From the NCBI GenBank assembly GCA_024233875.1, contig JACKPB010000013.1, positions 52,154-116,153 of the forward strand: 64,000 nucleotides of DNA. Reading direction: 5' to 3'. The notes under the pieces were generated by a model. It worked only from the letters and a program-made list of their open reading frames with translations, was not told the DNA's origin and ran no database searches. The translations under genes and the position numbers were made by a program. The stretch is from Leptospiraceae bacterium. GTDB taxonomy: Bacteria > Spirochaetota > Leptospiria > Leptospirales > Leptospiraceae. Below, one piece after another: positions 19,497-28,290 of this stretch (position 1 is its first letter; each line of letters opens with the position of its first letter).

Positions 19497-20140
19497 TGAT
19501 GCTGACCTTACTCCTTTATCTCAAGGTTGCTGCTTATCCAAAAGTGGTCGTTAGATTTCTCTAATGTATTAAGATATTCTTGATAAAGAGAATTTTTCTG
19601 TGCCCTCGAGCCGGGCAGGCGATACAAAAAACAGTTTTCCTTAGCAGGAGGCGATTGTCATCCTGAGGTTCTCGAAGGGTGCTAGTATGGAAAATGTTTC
19701 CATTGCATGGAGCTTCTTTTTCTGATCGAAGGATATCCGCTGACGCGGGGTCTTCTTGTCTTCAACTTTCCATCCTGATACTCTTTTGTAATACAAGGTT
19801 CCTTTCGCTTGAAACTTTCGGGCAAAAAACGAGAGTCGGAAACTGATCCGACATCTCTAAATTTTTGCTCCGAAAAGTTTCAGCTGTGGAACCTGTATTT
19901 CTGTAGAATCAGGATGGAAAGGATGGTTTTTTGTTGGGGGATACTTTGGTTGGAAGCTTAAAAAGATTGAGTTAAGTATCTATAGAAAATGGGTATTCTT
20001 CTGTGCCCTCCAGCCGGACGGGCTATCCATAAATTTTTGTTCCGAGATGTTTGGGTTGCGCAACCTTGGATTTTCTGAGATTGGCATCATTGAAAGGATG
20101 GGTTGTTATTGGGGGAATTTGTTGGAAGCATTTCTCTTTT
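19448..20140 (+). repeat. Island repeat block B: type-1 element nested inside a type-2 element
   Basis: Order along the block: type-2 left arm (19481-19543), spacer, lead-in, type-1 left arm (19761-19850), type-1 right arm (19851-19926), linker, type-2 right arm (20043-20100). Inner and outer arms each pair with their own type, giving one hairpin inside another. The linker (TTGGAAGCTTAAAAAGATTG and on) recurs in other blocks. Confidence 0.85.
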
Positions 20141-20327
20141 TTGTAAATAATTTTCCGTTATATCTCATGTTGAAAACCTTTTCACAACTCGATAGAATCC
20201 AGTGGTCGAGTGGTTTTTACTGAAGTAGGAGAAATATTTCTATGTTCTAGTTTTGGTTTGTACTACAGTTATTGTAAAAATTGTATCGAGACCCTGCTCC
20301 TAACAGGATATTTACTCATAGAAAATC

Positions 20328-20346
20328 AGTGCAAATGATTTGCACT
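20328..20346. promoter_or_regulatory. 19-bp palindrome upstream of coiled-coil gene copy 1
   Basis: AGTGCAAATGATTTGCACT is a perfect 9+1+9 inverted repeat about 170 bases before the start. It is kept at the same distance before the other two copies of this gene, which suggests an operator or other protein-binding site. The 200 bases around it are conserved too, so simple co-duplication is an alternative. Confidence 0.5.
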
Positions 20347-20515
20347 AATTTACTAAAATTTTAGGAAACCATACCATCCCCTCCAAAGCTCTGAATTCAT
20401 TTCCCTGTATTTTCTCATGCTAGTTTATTTTAATTTTTTTTTCTAAAACTCCAATTTTTTTTGAAATATCTGCTTCGACTGAAGGATTTTGGAACCCTCT
20501 ATTTAAGGAGAACTT

Positions 20516-20974
20516 ATGAAAACATTCATCTATGCGCTTACACGAACACCCATTTCTGAAAAAGAAGCTGAATCTCTCTTGACAGAAATGGAAAATTGGA
20601 TAGATTTTAAGATCAATACTCAGGAAACTAAAATCATGAAAGAAGACATCTACCCGATTCATAGAGAAACTGATGGAATTCGATCCGAAATTCGGATTCT
20701 TGCGGAAACTATGCAAAATGGTTTCACCCTCATGAAAGAGCGTTTTGAAAAAATGGACCAGAAGATGAACCTCGGGTTCGAAAAAATGGATCAGAAGATG
20801 GATTTCATTCGGGAAAATCTAGAACAACAGATCAAATCTGAAAAGGAAATCAATCAGCAGAGGTTTCTGGCTATGGAGAACCATTTTAAGTTTCATGAGA
20901 AATTATTGTATACCATTATCGGGTTGATGGTTACCCTCTCTATTGCGGTTGTAGTGAAGATATTGATAGTTTGA
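20516..20974 (+). CDS. Coiled-coil protein with C-terminal membrane anchor, family 1 copy 1
   Basis: Encodes 152 residues: an N-terminal helical part (TPISEKEAESLLTEMENW), a coiled coil of 11-residue (hendecad) units including FEKMDQKMNLG, FEKMDQKMDFI and RENLEQQIKSE, and one C-terminal membrane span (LLYTIIGLMVTLSIAVVVKI). The layout recalls the Borrelia Bdr proteins (conserved N-terminus, variable repeats, C-terminal span), but homology cannot be claimed. Start is set by AAGGAG five bases upstream. Copies at 28291 and 31094 differ by whole 11-residue units, and a related family lies at 40.5-42.2 kb. No partner gene; the repeat block follows directly. Function unknown. Confidence 0.8.
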   Translation: MKTFIYALTRTPISEKEAESLLTEMENWIDFKINTQETKIMKEDIYPIHRETDGIRSEIRILAETMQNGFTLMKERFEKMDQKMNLGFEKMDQKMDFIRENLEQQIKSEKEINQQRFLAMENHFKFHEKLLYTIIGLMVTLSIAVVVKILIV

Positions 20975-20982
20975 TGTGCCAT

Positions 20983-21420
20983 TCATTGCATGGAGCATTT
21001 TTTTCTGATCGAAGGATATCCGCTGACGCGGGGTCTTCTTGTCTTCAACTTTCCATCCTGATACTCTATTGCAATACAAGGTTCCTTTCGCTTGAAACTT
21101 TCGGGCAAAAAACGAGAGTCGGAAAACAGAGCCGACATCTCTAAATTTTTGCTCCGAAAAGTTTCAGCTGTGGAACCTGTATTTCTGTAGAATCAGGATG
21201 GAAAGGCTGGGTTTTTGTTGGAGGATACTTTGGTTGGAAGCTTAAAAAGATTGAGTTAAGTATCTATAGAAAAGGGGTATTCTTCTGTGTCCTCTAGCCG
21301 GACGGGCTATCCATAAATTTTTGTTCCGAGATGTTTGGGCTGCGCAACCTTGGATTCTCTGAGATTGGCATCATTGAAAGGATGGGTTGTTATTGTGGGA
21401 TTTTGTTGGAAGCATTTCTC
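20983..21420 (+). repeat. Island repeat block C (type-1 pair plus solitary type-2 right arm)
   Basis: Type-1 left arm at about 21043-21125, type-1 right arm 21147-21204, linker, then a type-2 right arm at 21329-21384 with no matching left arm. It begins nine bases after the coiled-coil stop codon. Between 21421 and 21592 nothing is seen. Confidence 0.85.
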
Positions 21421-21592
21421 TAATTTGTAAATAATCATATTCAAAAGGTTTGCGAATTCATAGAAGAATCAGATATGAAATGGCTACACATATACAAGTA
21501 TTAATAAAAACCGGTATAAAGCTAATTTCATTTTTAATATGTAAATCCATTTTGAATATGAGATAAAAAAATCATCTGTTCTAATTGGATTT

Positions 21593-23017
21593 TTATCTTT
21601 TTCGTAAATTATGGTCTTCGATAATGTATCCCTCATCTTGAAGTAGCTTCTCCCATTGCTTACGGTAGCCTATGTCTTGTCTTGATAGCAGGCCTGCTTC
21701 TTCTTCTGATTGGCTAAGGGAAGAGAATTTTTCATATTGAGAATGTGAGAAATGTAGAAATGTCTCTTTTCTATGAAGGATAGGAGGATTTTCTGATTTG
21801 AAGTATTCCCTGTATCCGAGTTGATTTTTGTGTAAAAAAACTTTCATAGAACTGTGCAAATTCGGATGGGGTAGAGAATTAAACTCCGGATAGTTTAAAA
21901 ACGTTATATGCCAGGAATTTCTTGCAATTTTTACCAAATTGTATTCAAAATCTTTCGGTAAAATCATAAGGGAGAGTTCTAAATAAATTTGTAATTTTTG
22001 CGGTGCGAATGCAATAGAGTCTTTGTGAATGTAAATATCATCCGGAAGTACTTTCCCTACCTTAGATTCATTTATCAACTTACTAATCTCGGAGAGTTCG
22101 GAGAGTGACTTAAGTTCATCCATAGCCCGATTGCAAGAATCTTCAAAACTATGAAAAAATATTTTTGAATCCATTTGTTCCTCTTTGGAAAGATCTTTCC
22201 ATTTAGGAAGTCCATTTCTACGAATGATTTTACGACAAACTTCAACAAGGTACTTTTCTTTTTGATTTTTTGAATTTTCCCGAACAGTTTCAAAATCAAT
22301 TCTGGAATGTAGTTTTTCTAAAGCTTTTTCCGGAGATCCAAAGTACTTTTGAATGTATTTCAATTCGATAAATTCATTTTTCAAAGGGATTCGCCCCAAT
22401 TCATGATAGGTAAGAATGAAATCGTTCAGAATTCTATTGTGTTCTTCCTCCTGAATCTCTCCCAGTTTTTCACGAATCCGAGTCTCTTTCTTTCCGGATA
22501 AGAAATTTGACTTCCACTCCGGATTTTTAAACAAATAAACAATACCCAATCCTGCACTGAGAGAATGAATTGTAATACGCTGGCAATATTCTATAAATTC
22601 TTTTTGAGTGTAGTATTTCTGAAATGTATTCCAGGAAGTGATAATTCCATCCGAGTATGAAGTCTCTTTTTCGAATACTTCAGTGTCCCTTATCATAACA
22701 GATGCAATCAGTAGATTCTCAGCCAAATCATAAGCCTTTTGAAATGTGTCCCATCTTTCCGAAGGATCTTCTATCACATTCAAAACATATCCAAGATTTA
22801 CAATAGATGATTTCACAGGTAAAGATGCTTTGTAGTACGGATCAAATCCCGACACCTTATAGCCTAATTTCTTCAAGAAAATCAGATCTTCCCCTCGTCC
22901 ACAGCCATAATCCAGAAAAGTTTCGGATACAGACAAAAGCCCATCTTCAATACAGGTCAGAACAGGTTTGGAAATTTTTTTCCTTATGATCGCTGTCTTC
23001 TGTCTATCGATTTTCAT
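21593..23017 (-). CDS. DNA phosphorothioation-associated methyltransferase-like protein (TIGR04096 type)
   Basis: A 474-residue protein whose N-terminal half is a class I methyltransferase-like fold: FLDYGCGRGEDLIFLKKLGY (motif I, about residues 33-52), SGFDPYYK (motif II) and VNLGYVLNVIEDPSERW. This opening (RQKTAIIRKKISKPV) matches, from memory, the family named DNA phosphorothioation-associated putative methyltransferase. The C-terminal half has no recognised domain. Its start overlaps the stop of the cysteine desulfurase gene by four bases (ATGA), so the two are coupled. Members co-occur with sulfur-modification genes; the actual reaction is unproven. Also possible: a nucleic-acid modifier independent of phosphorothioation. 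Confidence 0.75.
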   Translation of the reverse strand: MKIDRQKTAIIRKKISKPVLTCIEDGLLSVSETFLDYGCGRGEDLIFLKKLGYKVSGFDPYYKASLPVKSSIVNLGYVLNVIEDPSERWDTFQKAYDLAENLLIASVMIRDTEVFEKETSYSDGIITSWNTFQKYYTQKEFIEYCQRITIHSLSAGLGIVYLFKNPEWKSNFLSGKKETRIREKLGEIQEEEHNRILNDFILTYHELGRIPLKNEFIELKYIQKYFGSPEKALEKLHSRIDFETVRENSKNQKEKYLVEVCRKIIRRNGLPKWKDLSKEEQMDSKIFFHSFEDSCNRAMDELKSLSELSEISKLINESKVGKVLPDDIYIHKDSIAFAPQKLQIYLELSLMILPKDFEYNLVKIARNSWHITFLNYPEFNSLPHPNLHSSMKVFLHKNQLGYREYFKSENPPILHRKETFLHFSHSQYEKFSSLSQSEEEAGLLSRQDIGYRKQWEKLLQDEGYIIEDHNLRKR

Positions 23018-24120
23018 TTTAAATAATTCTTAGTTACTTCCAGTAGAGCATCCACTTCTTCATCAGTTGTGAACCATCCTGTAGAGATTCGAACTCCCGT
23101 TTCTGCTTTCTCGCGGGGAATTCCCATGGAGAGAAGTACAGGTGAGGGTCCCCAAACTCCGGAATGACAGGCGGCTCCTTTGGAGAGAGCAATTCCATTT
23201 TTATCAAAATAAGAAAGGGTCTCATCGTTGGATCGTCCGGGAATCAAAACACATGAGGTATTGCTCAATCGATTTCCTTTACCTACAATTTCTATCCCGA
23301 GATTTTTGAATTCGGTTTCAATTCTCTCTTGAAATTTTGACATCTCCCGGAGTCTTTTATCCGTTTGATCTCTAACTAAGTTCATTGCTTTTTCAAATCC
23401 CAGAATTCCTAATATATTTTCTGTTCCGGCTCTGAGTTCATTTTCCTGAAGACCACCGGTTATCATGGGTTCAGGTTTTGTGCGGTAGGCTAAGGCTCCT
23501 ATACCCTTCAATCCATATATTTTATGTGCGGAAAAAGTATAACTATCAGCATCGATTCTACTATAGTCCATAGAAAATTTCCCGGGAATCTGAGTTGTAT
23601 CACAATGAAAATAGACATCTTCCTCAGCACAAAGAGAGGATATAGTTTCAACATCCTGAACCACTCCAGTTTCATTATTCGCTGCCATTACACTGCAAAG
23701 AATTGTAGACGAATCTAAATGTTCTTTTATATAATCTAAATCTACACTTCCCTCGCGGCTTACAGGAATTCTATTGATTTTGTATCCCATTGATTTCAAT
23801 CGATCCATTTGCTTCTCAATACAGGGATGTTCGATGGAAGAGATAAGAATGGAATCCTTCTCTTGAATCTTTCGATGATAGAGAAAGGAGAGTGCGAGGT
23901 GATTTGCCTCCGAACCCGATGCCGTAAATACGAGATGATACTCATCCAACCCAAGCGAGTCCAGAATAGATCTTCTTGAGGTTGCGATATGACGACTAGT
24001 AGATCTGCCGTAGGAATGCAGGGAAGAAGGATTTCCGAACTCTTCCAACCATTCAGGAATCTTAACTTTGATTTCGTGGTGGATCGGAGTTGTGGCATTG
24101 TAGTCAAAATAATAATTCAT
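23014..24120 (-). CDS. Cysteine desulfurase (DndA/IscS-like)
   Basis: PLP-dependent fold-type I enzyme that removes sulfur from cysteine and passes it on as a persulfide. The PLP lysine is Lys200 in FSAHKIYGLKG, with the upstream GSEAN and CDTTQ motifs. The catalytic loop has Cys318 in SKGAACHSGVWGPSPVLLSM. Length (368) and the AGTENI motif are normal. Its position, coupled to the phosphorothioation-type methyltransferase and divergent from a DndC/SspD-like gene, suggests it feeds sulfur to DNA modification, as DndA or SspA does, rather than to Fe-S assembly; no iscU or scaffold gene is adjacent. Confidence 0.9.
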   Translation of the reverse strand: MNYYFDYNATTPIHHEIKVKIPEWLEEFGNPSSLHSYGRSTSRHIATSRRSILDSLGLDEYHLVFTASGSEANHLALSFLYHRKIQEKDSILISSIEHPCIEKQMDRLKSMGYKINRIPVSREGSVDLDYIKEHLDSSTILCSVMAANNETGVVQDVETISSLCAEEDVYFHCDTTQIPGKFSMDYSRIDADSYTFSAHKIYGLKGIGALAYRTKPEPMITGGLQENELRAGTENILGILGFEKAMNLVRDQTDKRLREMSKFQERIETEFKNLGIEIVGKGNRLSNTSCVLIPGRSNDETLSYFDKNGIALSKGAACHSGVWGPSPVLLSMGIPREKAETGVRISTGWFTTDEEVDALLEVTKNYLK

Positions 24121-24178
24121 GGAAGCACTTCAGGTCTGAACCTGCCTATACTTTTTTTTGATACCAATCTTTTAGTCA

Positions 24179-24358
24179 ATGGATATTAAAGTCTTATCCG
24201 GAAAGACTTTCACTAAAGGACAAAATCTTCAGCTTTTGACCAGAAGACTCAAAATTTGTAAAGTAGTGCTAATCTTCGGAGAGGCTTTCAATCCTCGCCA
24301 TAAGATTTTTTTCTTGTCAGTTTTTATTCTCATTCTAATCTGGAATTATGTCAAGTAA
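24179..24358 (+). CDS. Possible 59-residue leader ORF overlapping the dndC-like start
   Basis: An open frame of 59 codons ending 11 bases inside the next gene. The C-terminal part is hydrophobic (FFLSVFILILIW). There is no ribosome-binding site and no family. It could be a short membrane peptide, a decayed fragment or chance. Confidence 0.2.
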   Translation: MDIKVLSGKTFTKGQNLQLLTRRLKICKVVLIFGEAFNPRHKIFFLSVFILILIWNYVK

Positions 24359-25181
24359 TCCCAGGCACATACTCTCCATTTCCGGTGGAAAAGATTCTAC
24401 TGCTCTTGCTATCTTCATGAAGCAAAACTATCCTGAGATAGAAATGGAATATGTTTTTTGTGATACAGGAGAAGAACTTCCGGAGACTTACGAATACCTA
24501 GAAAAGATAGAAACCTACCTCGGTAAAAAGGTCACCCATCTCAGATCTGATTTGAGTTGGGATGAATGGTTGGAAAAATTTTCCGGATATCTCCCATCTG
24601 CCCGAAGTCGATGGTGCACATCCAATCTCAAGATCATTCCATTTGAAAAATTTGTCGGAGATAGTGAAGTCATTAGTTATATAGGCATACGCGCTGATGA
24701 AAATCGGGAAGGATACATTTCCACCAAAACCAATATCACAGCCAGATATCCCTTCAAAGAGCACGGAATCAACAAAGAAGATGTTATGCAAATTCTTCAT
24801 GACAGCGGTTTGGGAGTTCCTGCTTACTACGAGTGGAGGACAAGATCCGGTTGTTATTTTTGTTTCTTTCAAAGGAAATATGAATGGTTGGGTCTCAAAG
24901 AAAGACATCCGGAGCTCTTCGAAAAAGCAAAGAAATACGAAACTATCAATGCGGATGGATCCGCTCAGAACTTTACCTGGGTTCAGAACACAACTTTAGA
25001 TGAGATCGTTAAGTATCCTGAAAAAATCAGAAAGAACCATAAGAAATTTGAAACACGGGTAAAAGAAAAAAAGAAAAAATCCAGCACCCGTCTCCTGGAT
25101 GTATTTAGTGATGAATTGGATTTTGAAGATGCTCTCTCTATGGAAGATGACTCAGAAGGTTGTCTGGTCTGCCATATCTAA
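24348..25181 (+). CDS. PAPS-reductase-family ATP pyrophosphatase, short DndC/SspD-like
   Basis: N-type ATP pyrophosphatase that would adenylate or activate its target for sulfur insertion. The PP-loop reads SISGGKDSTAL (residues 10-20). Cysteines that could hold a cluster or carry sulfur are Cys90 (RWCTSN), Cys169 and Cys172 (SGCYFC), with an extra C-terminal pair Cys272/Cys275 (GCLVCHI). At 277 residues it is about half the usual DndC length and closer to the short SspD form. It is divergent from the desulfurase, sharing a 227-base intergenic region. DndB, D and E, and SspB and C, are absent, so either a minimal system or one completed elsewhere is implied. True PAPS reductase is less likely given the neighbours. 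Confidence 0.8.
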   Translation: MSSNPRHILSISGGKDSTALAIFMKQNYPEIEMEYVFCDTGEELPETYEYLEKIETYLGKKVTHLRSDLSWDEWLEKFSGYLPSARSRWCTSNLKIIPFEKFVGDSEVISYIGIRADENREGYISTKTNITARYPFKEHGINKEDVMQILHDSGLGVPAYYEWRTRSGCYFCFFQRKYEWLGLKERHPELFEKAKKYETINADGSAQNFTWVQNTTLDEIVKYPEKIRKNHKKFETRVKEKKKKSSTRLLDVFSDELDFEDALSMEDDSEGCLVCHI

Positions 25182-25337
25182 ACTATCATTCAATTTAGTT
25201 TTCTTTTAAATAGTTTTTTTATTTGAAGACAAACACTTTCTCTGGCATAAAACAAGTGTCATCCTGAGGTCACTCGGAGGGTGGTCATACAGGATTTCAT
25301 TTTTATTCTGCAACTTCTTTTTCTAATCATAGGATAT

Positions 25338-25670
25338 TTCCATTGCATGGAGCTTCTTTTTCTGATCGAAGGATATCCGCTGACGCGGGGTCTTCTTATG
25401 TTCAACTTTCAATGATGCTGACATTACTCCTATATCTCAAGGTTGCTGCTTATCCAAAATCTCTCCTCAAAAAACGAGAGTCGGAAACTGACCCGACTTC
25501 TCTAAATATTTGCTCCGAGATGTTTGGGCTGCGCAACCTTGGATTCTTTGTGATAGACATCATTGAAAGGATGGGTTGTTATTGGGGGATTTTGTTGGAA
25601 GCATTTCTCTAATTTGTAAATAATTTTCCGTTATATCTCATGTTGAAAACCTTTTCTCAATTCGGTAGAA
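25338..25670 (+). repeat. Island repeat block D (simple type-2 element)
   Basis: The clearest uninterrupted type-2 element: left arm 25401-25483, right arm 25492-25575. TTTCAATGATG pairs with CATCATTGAAA, AAGGTTGC with GCAACCTT, and GAGAGTCGG at the tip with the CCGAC side. A downstream tail matches other blocks. From 25671 to 25990 only a copy of the coiled-coil upstream module (with its palindrome) is seen. Confidence 0.85.
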
Positions 25671-25793
25671 ATATTTCTATGTTTTAGTTTTGGTTTGTAT
25701 TACAGATATCGTAAAAATTGTATCGAAACCCGGGTCATAAACGAACTTTATACTACTCTCAAATCCATTATTTTCCTAAAACATTCAATTTAC

Positions 25794-25808
25794 TGCAAAT
25801 GATTTGCA
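25794..25808. promoter_or_regulatory. Orphan copy of the coiled-coil upstream palindrome
   Basis: TGCAAATGATTTGCA keeps the 7+1+7 core of the palindrome found before the coiled-coil genes, and its upstream flank (AAAAATTGTATCGA) matches 20278-20291. No coiled-coil gene follows; the small membrane cassette copy 2 lies about 200 bases downstream. Confidence 0.4.
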
Positions 25809-26011
25809 CTAAATTTCTGAAAATTTTGAAATGATTAGATCTATTTCGCAATGGGAACATTAAGCTCAGACAGATTTTCTAGTTAAATAAATATCACTGA
25901 TCATAACTCTCTATAACCTTATGATATCTATACCGCCGAATAGAATGAAAGATATTTTTACTAGGAGAACAATAAAAATAAACTTGATTTCTTATTTCTA
26001 TGGATTAAATT

Positions 26012-26146
26012 ATGATCATTATGACAACATTGCCACTCTGGTTAGCAATTGTAGCAACGATAGGAATAGGTGCTTGTATTTATCTGATTGTAGTCGGGCT
26101 ATCCGGAATGATTGCAAAAAAGGTAAAAAAAGAGCTTGAAAGGTGA
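26012..26146 (+). CDS. Small single-span membrane protein (cassette copy 2, first gene)
   Basis: Encodes 44 residues, or 41 from the internal ATG at 26021. One hydrophobic segment (about LWLAIVATIGIGACIYLIVV) and a basic tail KKVKKELER. It has the same architecture and size as the gene at 18832. TTGATT (25984-25989), a 16-base spacer and TAAATT (26006-26011) would place a promoter immediately before; with that promoter the ATG at 26021 would be nearly leaderless, as for copy 1. Function unknown. Confidence 0.5.
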   Translation: MIIMTTLPLWLAIVATIGIGACIYLIVVGLSGMIAKKVKKELER

Positions 26147-26305
26147 TTCATTATTAGTATTGTTGGGAGCTTTTGGCTTTCAGGGATTTTGGTTTTCCTT
26201 TCAACTTATTCTGAATTCAAAACATATTCTGAGGTTATAGTATCTTTTCTGAGTATAACAGCCTAGATTCTAGCAATTTATGAATTTACAAATCGAAAAA
26301 GATAG
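26147..26305 (+). pseudogene. Decayed second gene of small membrane cassette copy 2
   Basis: The frame directly after the stop of the first gene reads as a homologue of the 55-residue protein at 18954: 39 codons (ISIVGSFWLSGILVFLSTYS and on), an in-frame TAG at 26264-26266, then 12 more codons (ILAIYEFTNRKR). No start codon is present at the position equivalent to copy 1. Both the lost start and the internal stop mark it as inactive. Confidence 0.55.
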
Positions 26306-26365
26306 AATAAGAATTAAACAAATCTCTTTCATAATACAAAGTTCCTTTCGCACAATATTCTCTCC

Positions 26366-26815
26366 ATAGATTATCCCTAGCAGGAGGCGATTGTCATCCT
26401 GAGGTTCTCGAAGGATGGTATTTATGTATAATATTTCCTACGCTGGAAGCTTTTGATTATACCACTGACGCGGGGTCTTCTTATGTTCAACTTTCAATGA
26501 TGCTGACCCTATTCTTATATCTCAAGGTTGCTGCTTATCCAAAAGTGGTCGTTAGATTTCTCTAATGTATTAAAGTATTCTTGAAAATGAGAATTCTTAT
26601 GTGCCCTCGAGCCGGGCAGGCGATTCAAAAAACGAGAGTCGGAAACTAACCCGACATCTCTAAATTTTTGATCCGAGATGTTTGGGCTGCGCAACCTTGG
26701 ATTCTTTGTGATAGACATCATTGAAAGGCTGGTTTTTTGTTGAGGGATTCTTTGGTTGGAAGCTTAAAAAGATTGAGTTAAGTATCTATAGAAAAGGGGT
26801 ATTCTTCTGTGTCTT
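26366..26815 (+). repeat. Island repeat block E (type-2 element with enlarged loop)
   Basis: Type-2 left arm 26481-26543 and right arm 26652-26730. Between them is an insert of about 80 bases that matches the one after the type-2 left arm of block B (GTGGTCGTTAGATTTCTC). The linker follows and breaks off at about 26815. Confidence 0.85.
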
Positions 26816-26830
26816 CACCCGGCTTCGCCA

Positions 26831-26867
26831 CCCCTCTCTGTTCCATCCCTGACGGAACGGAGAGGGG
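26831..26867. repeat. GC-rich hairpin
   Basis: CCCCTCTCTGTTCC (26831-26844) pairs with GGAACGGAGAGGGG (26854-26867) with one G-T wobble. It may be a terminator or part of another interspersed repeat; it sits where block E ends abruptly. Confidence 0.5.
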
Positions 26868-26915
26868 CTATATAGATAAAAATTTCCGACTACAGCCGGA
26901 ACAACAGTAAAATCA

Positions 26916-26951
26916 CCCCCTCTCCAAAACGCCCCTGTTTTGGAGAGGGGG
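26916..26951. terminator. Long GC-rich hairpin, second copy
   Basis: A perfect 15-bp stem with a 6-base loop, downstream of the lone methyltransferase on the minus strand. Hairpin and following bases match 19146-19229. The repeat also provides the last codons of the methyltransferase. Confidence 0.6.
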
Positions 26952-26972
26952 TTTCCTACGTATCACATAAAT

Positions 26973-27638
26973 CTATCGTTGAGTGGGGGGTGAGGTTTTT
27001 TTTAGATCTAAGCCTTGTTCTATCATCAATTCGAACAATACAGTCAACCAACTCGTCCCACTTCTCCCCAAACTATCTTCATTCTTCCATTTGCGTAAGG
27101 ATCGAAACCCCACCCGTTCGAAGAGTAATTCTAAATATTCAAATTCATGCATTAAAAACAAACGTCCATTCTCATCGCGATCATCGTTTATAGGTAAATG
27201 GTAAACCTCAGGAATCGAGAGTAGTACCTTCCCCCCTTCCTTCAAGAGTGACTTCAGAGAATACACTGCATCAAAGAGACTTTCTCTGGGAATATGCATT
27301 AGGATTGCTGCCAATAGGATTCCATCGAATTTATTTGAAAATATATTTTCCTTCAATGGAAAGTAAGAATGTACAATTCGATCGATGAGAATCGGATTCT
27401 TTTCTTTTGCTTGTCGGATCAATTCTTCACTGCCATCGATTCCGTAAGCATCATAGCCCAATTCCAATAATTTTTTAAGATCCCTCCCCGATCCGGATCC
27501 GATATCCAAGATTTTGGAATTCGCTTCCGGGAAGGCTTCTTTGAAGTAGTTTTGCACTCCACCATCTTTAACGGATAGATATTTATGATACAGAACTTCA
27601 GCGTTTTGGTTGTAGTAGTTGATTGTTTGTGGATCCAT
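26973..27638 (-). CDS. Class I SAM-dependent methyltransferase, stand-alone
   Basis: Encodes 221 residues. Motif I reads ILDIGSGSGRDLKKLLELGY, then YGIDGSEELI; a hydrophobic strand LLAAILMHIP marks motif IV. It is nearly identical to the first 200 or so residues of the methyltransferase-HNH fusion at 34653-36329 up to RSGTSW-T-LFEL, then ends in about 17 unrelated residues encoded by an interspersed repeat. It therefore looks like a copy of the fusion that lost the HNH part. The open frame continues upstream to 27803 through repeat sequence; the ATG at 27638 matches the start of the fusion. The substrate is unknown; sequence style suggests a small-molecule-type fold rather than a classical DNA methylase (no NPPY or PC motif). 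Confidence 0.8.
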   Translation of the reverse strand: MDPQTINYYNQNAEVLYHKYLSVKDGGVQNYFKEAFPEANSKILDIGSGSGRDLKKLLELGYDAYGIDGSEELIRQAKEKNPILIDRIVHSYFPLKENIFSNKFDGILLAAILMHIPRESLFDAVYSLKSLLKEGGKVLLSIPEVYHLPINDDRDENGRLFLMHEFEYLELLFERVGFRSLRKWKNEDSLGRSGTSWLTVLFELMIEQGLDLKKTSPPTQR

Positions 27639-27662
27639 CTTTTTCCTCAGTTGCCGGGTGGG

Positions 27663-27975
27663 CTTTTTCATTGCATGGAGCATCTTTTTCTGATCGAAGG
27701 ACTTTTTGGTATTACCGCTGACGCGGGGTCTTCTTGTCTTCAACTTTCCATCCTGATACTCTTTTGTAATACAAGGTTCCTTTCGCTTGAAACTTTCGGG
27801 CAAAAAACGAGAGTCGGAAACTAACCCGACATCTCTAAATTTTTGTTCCGAAAAGTTTCAGCTGTGGAACATGTATTTCTTTAGACACAGGATGGAAAGG
27901 ATGGGTTGATATTGGGGGATTTGGTTGGAAACATTTCTCTATCTTGTAAATAATTTTCCTTTGTATCTCATATTG
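27663..27975 (+). repeat. Island repeat block F (simple type-1 element)
   Basis: Type-1 left arm 27738-27820 and right arm 27830-27900. The right arm has changes (CATGTATT, ACACAGGATGG) that still allow pairing with the left arm at most positions. No linker or second right arm. From 27976 to 28099 nothing is seen. Confidence 0.85.
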
Positions 27976-28099
27976 AAAGCTTTTTCTCTATTCGGAAAAA
28001 TCCGGAGATCGAGTGGCACTTTTGTACTCTAGCCGGATGCACTAGCCCAAAACTAGACTTCAGACCTTTAAAAACCATTGATTTTATTGACTCTTTTGA

Positions 28100-28124
28100 T
28101 TTAGTGCAAATGATTTGCACTAAA
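28100..28124. promoter_or_regulatory. 25-bp palindrome upstream of coiled-coil gene copy 2
   Basis: TTTAGTGCAAAT, G, then ATTTGCACTAAA: a perfect 12+1+12 inverted repeat, the longest version of this site. Confidence 0.5.
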
Positions 28125-28290
28125 TTACTAAAATTTTAGGAAACCATACCATCCCCTCTAAAGCTCTGAATTCATTTCCCTGGATTTTCTCATGCTAGTT
28201 TATTTTAATTTTTTTTTCTAAAACCTAAATTTTTTTCAAAATATCTGCTTCGACTGAAGAATTTTGGAACCCTCTATGTAAGGAGAACTT

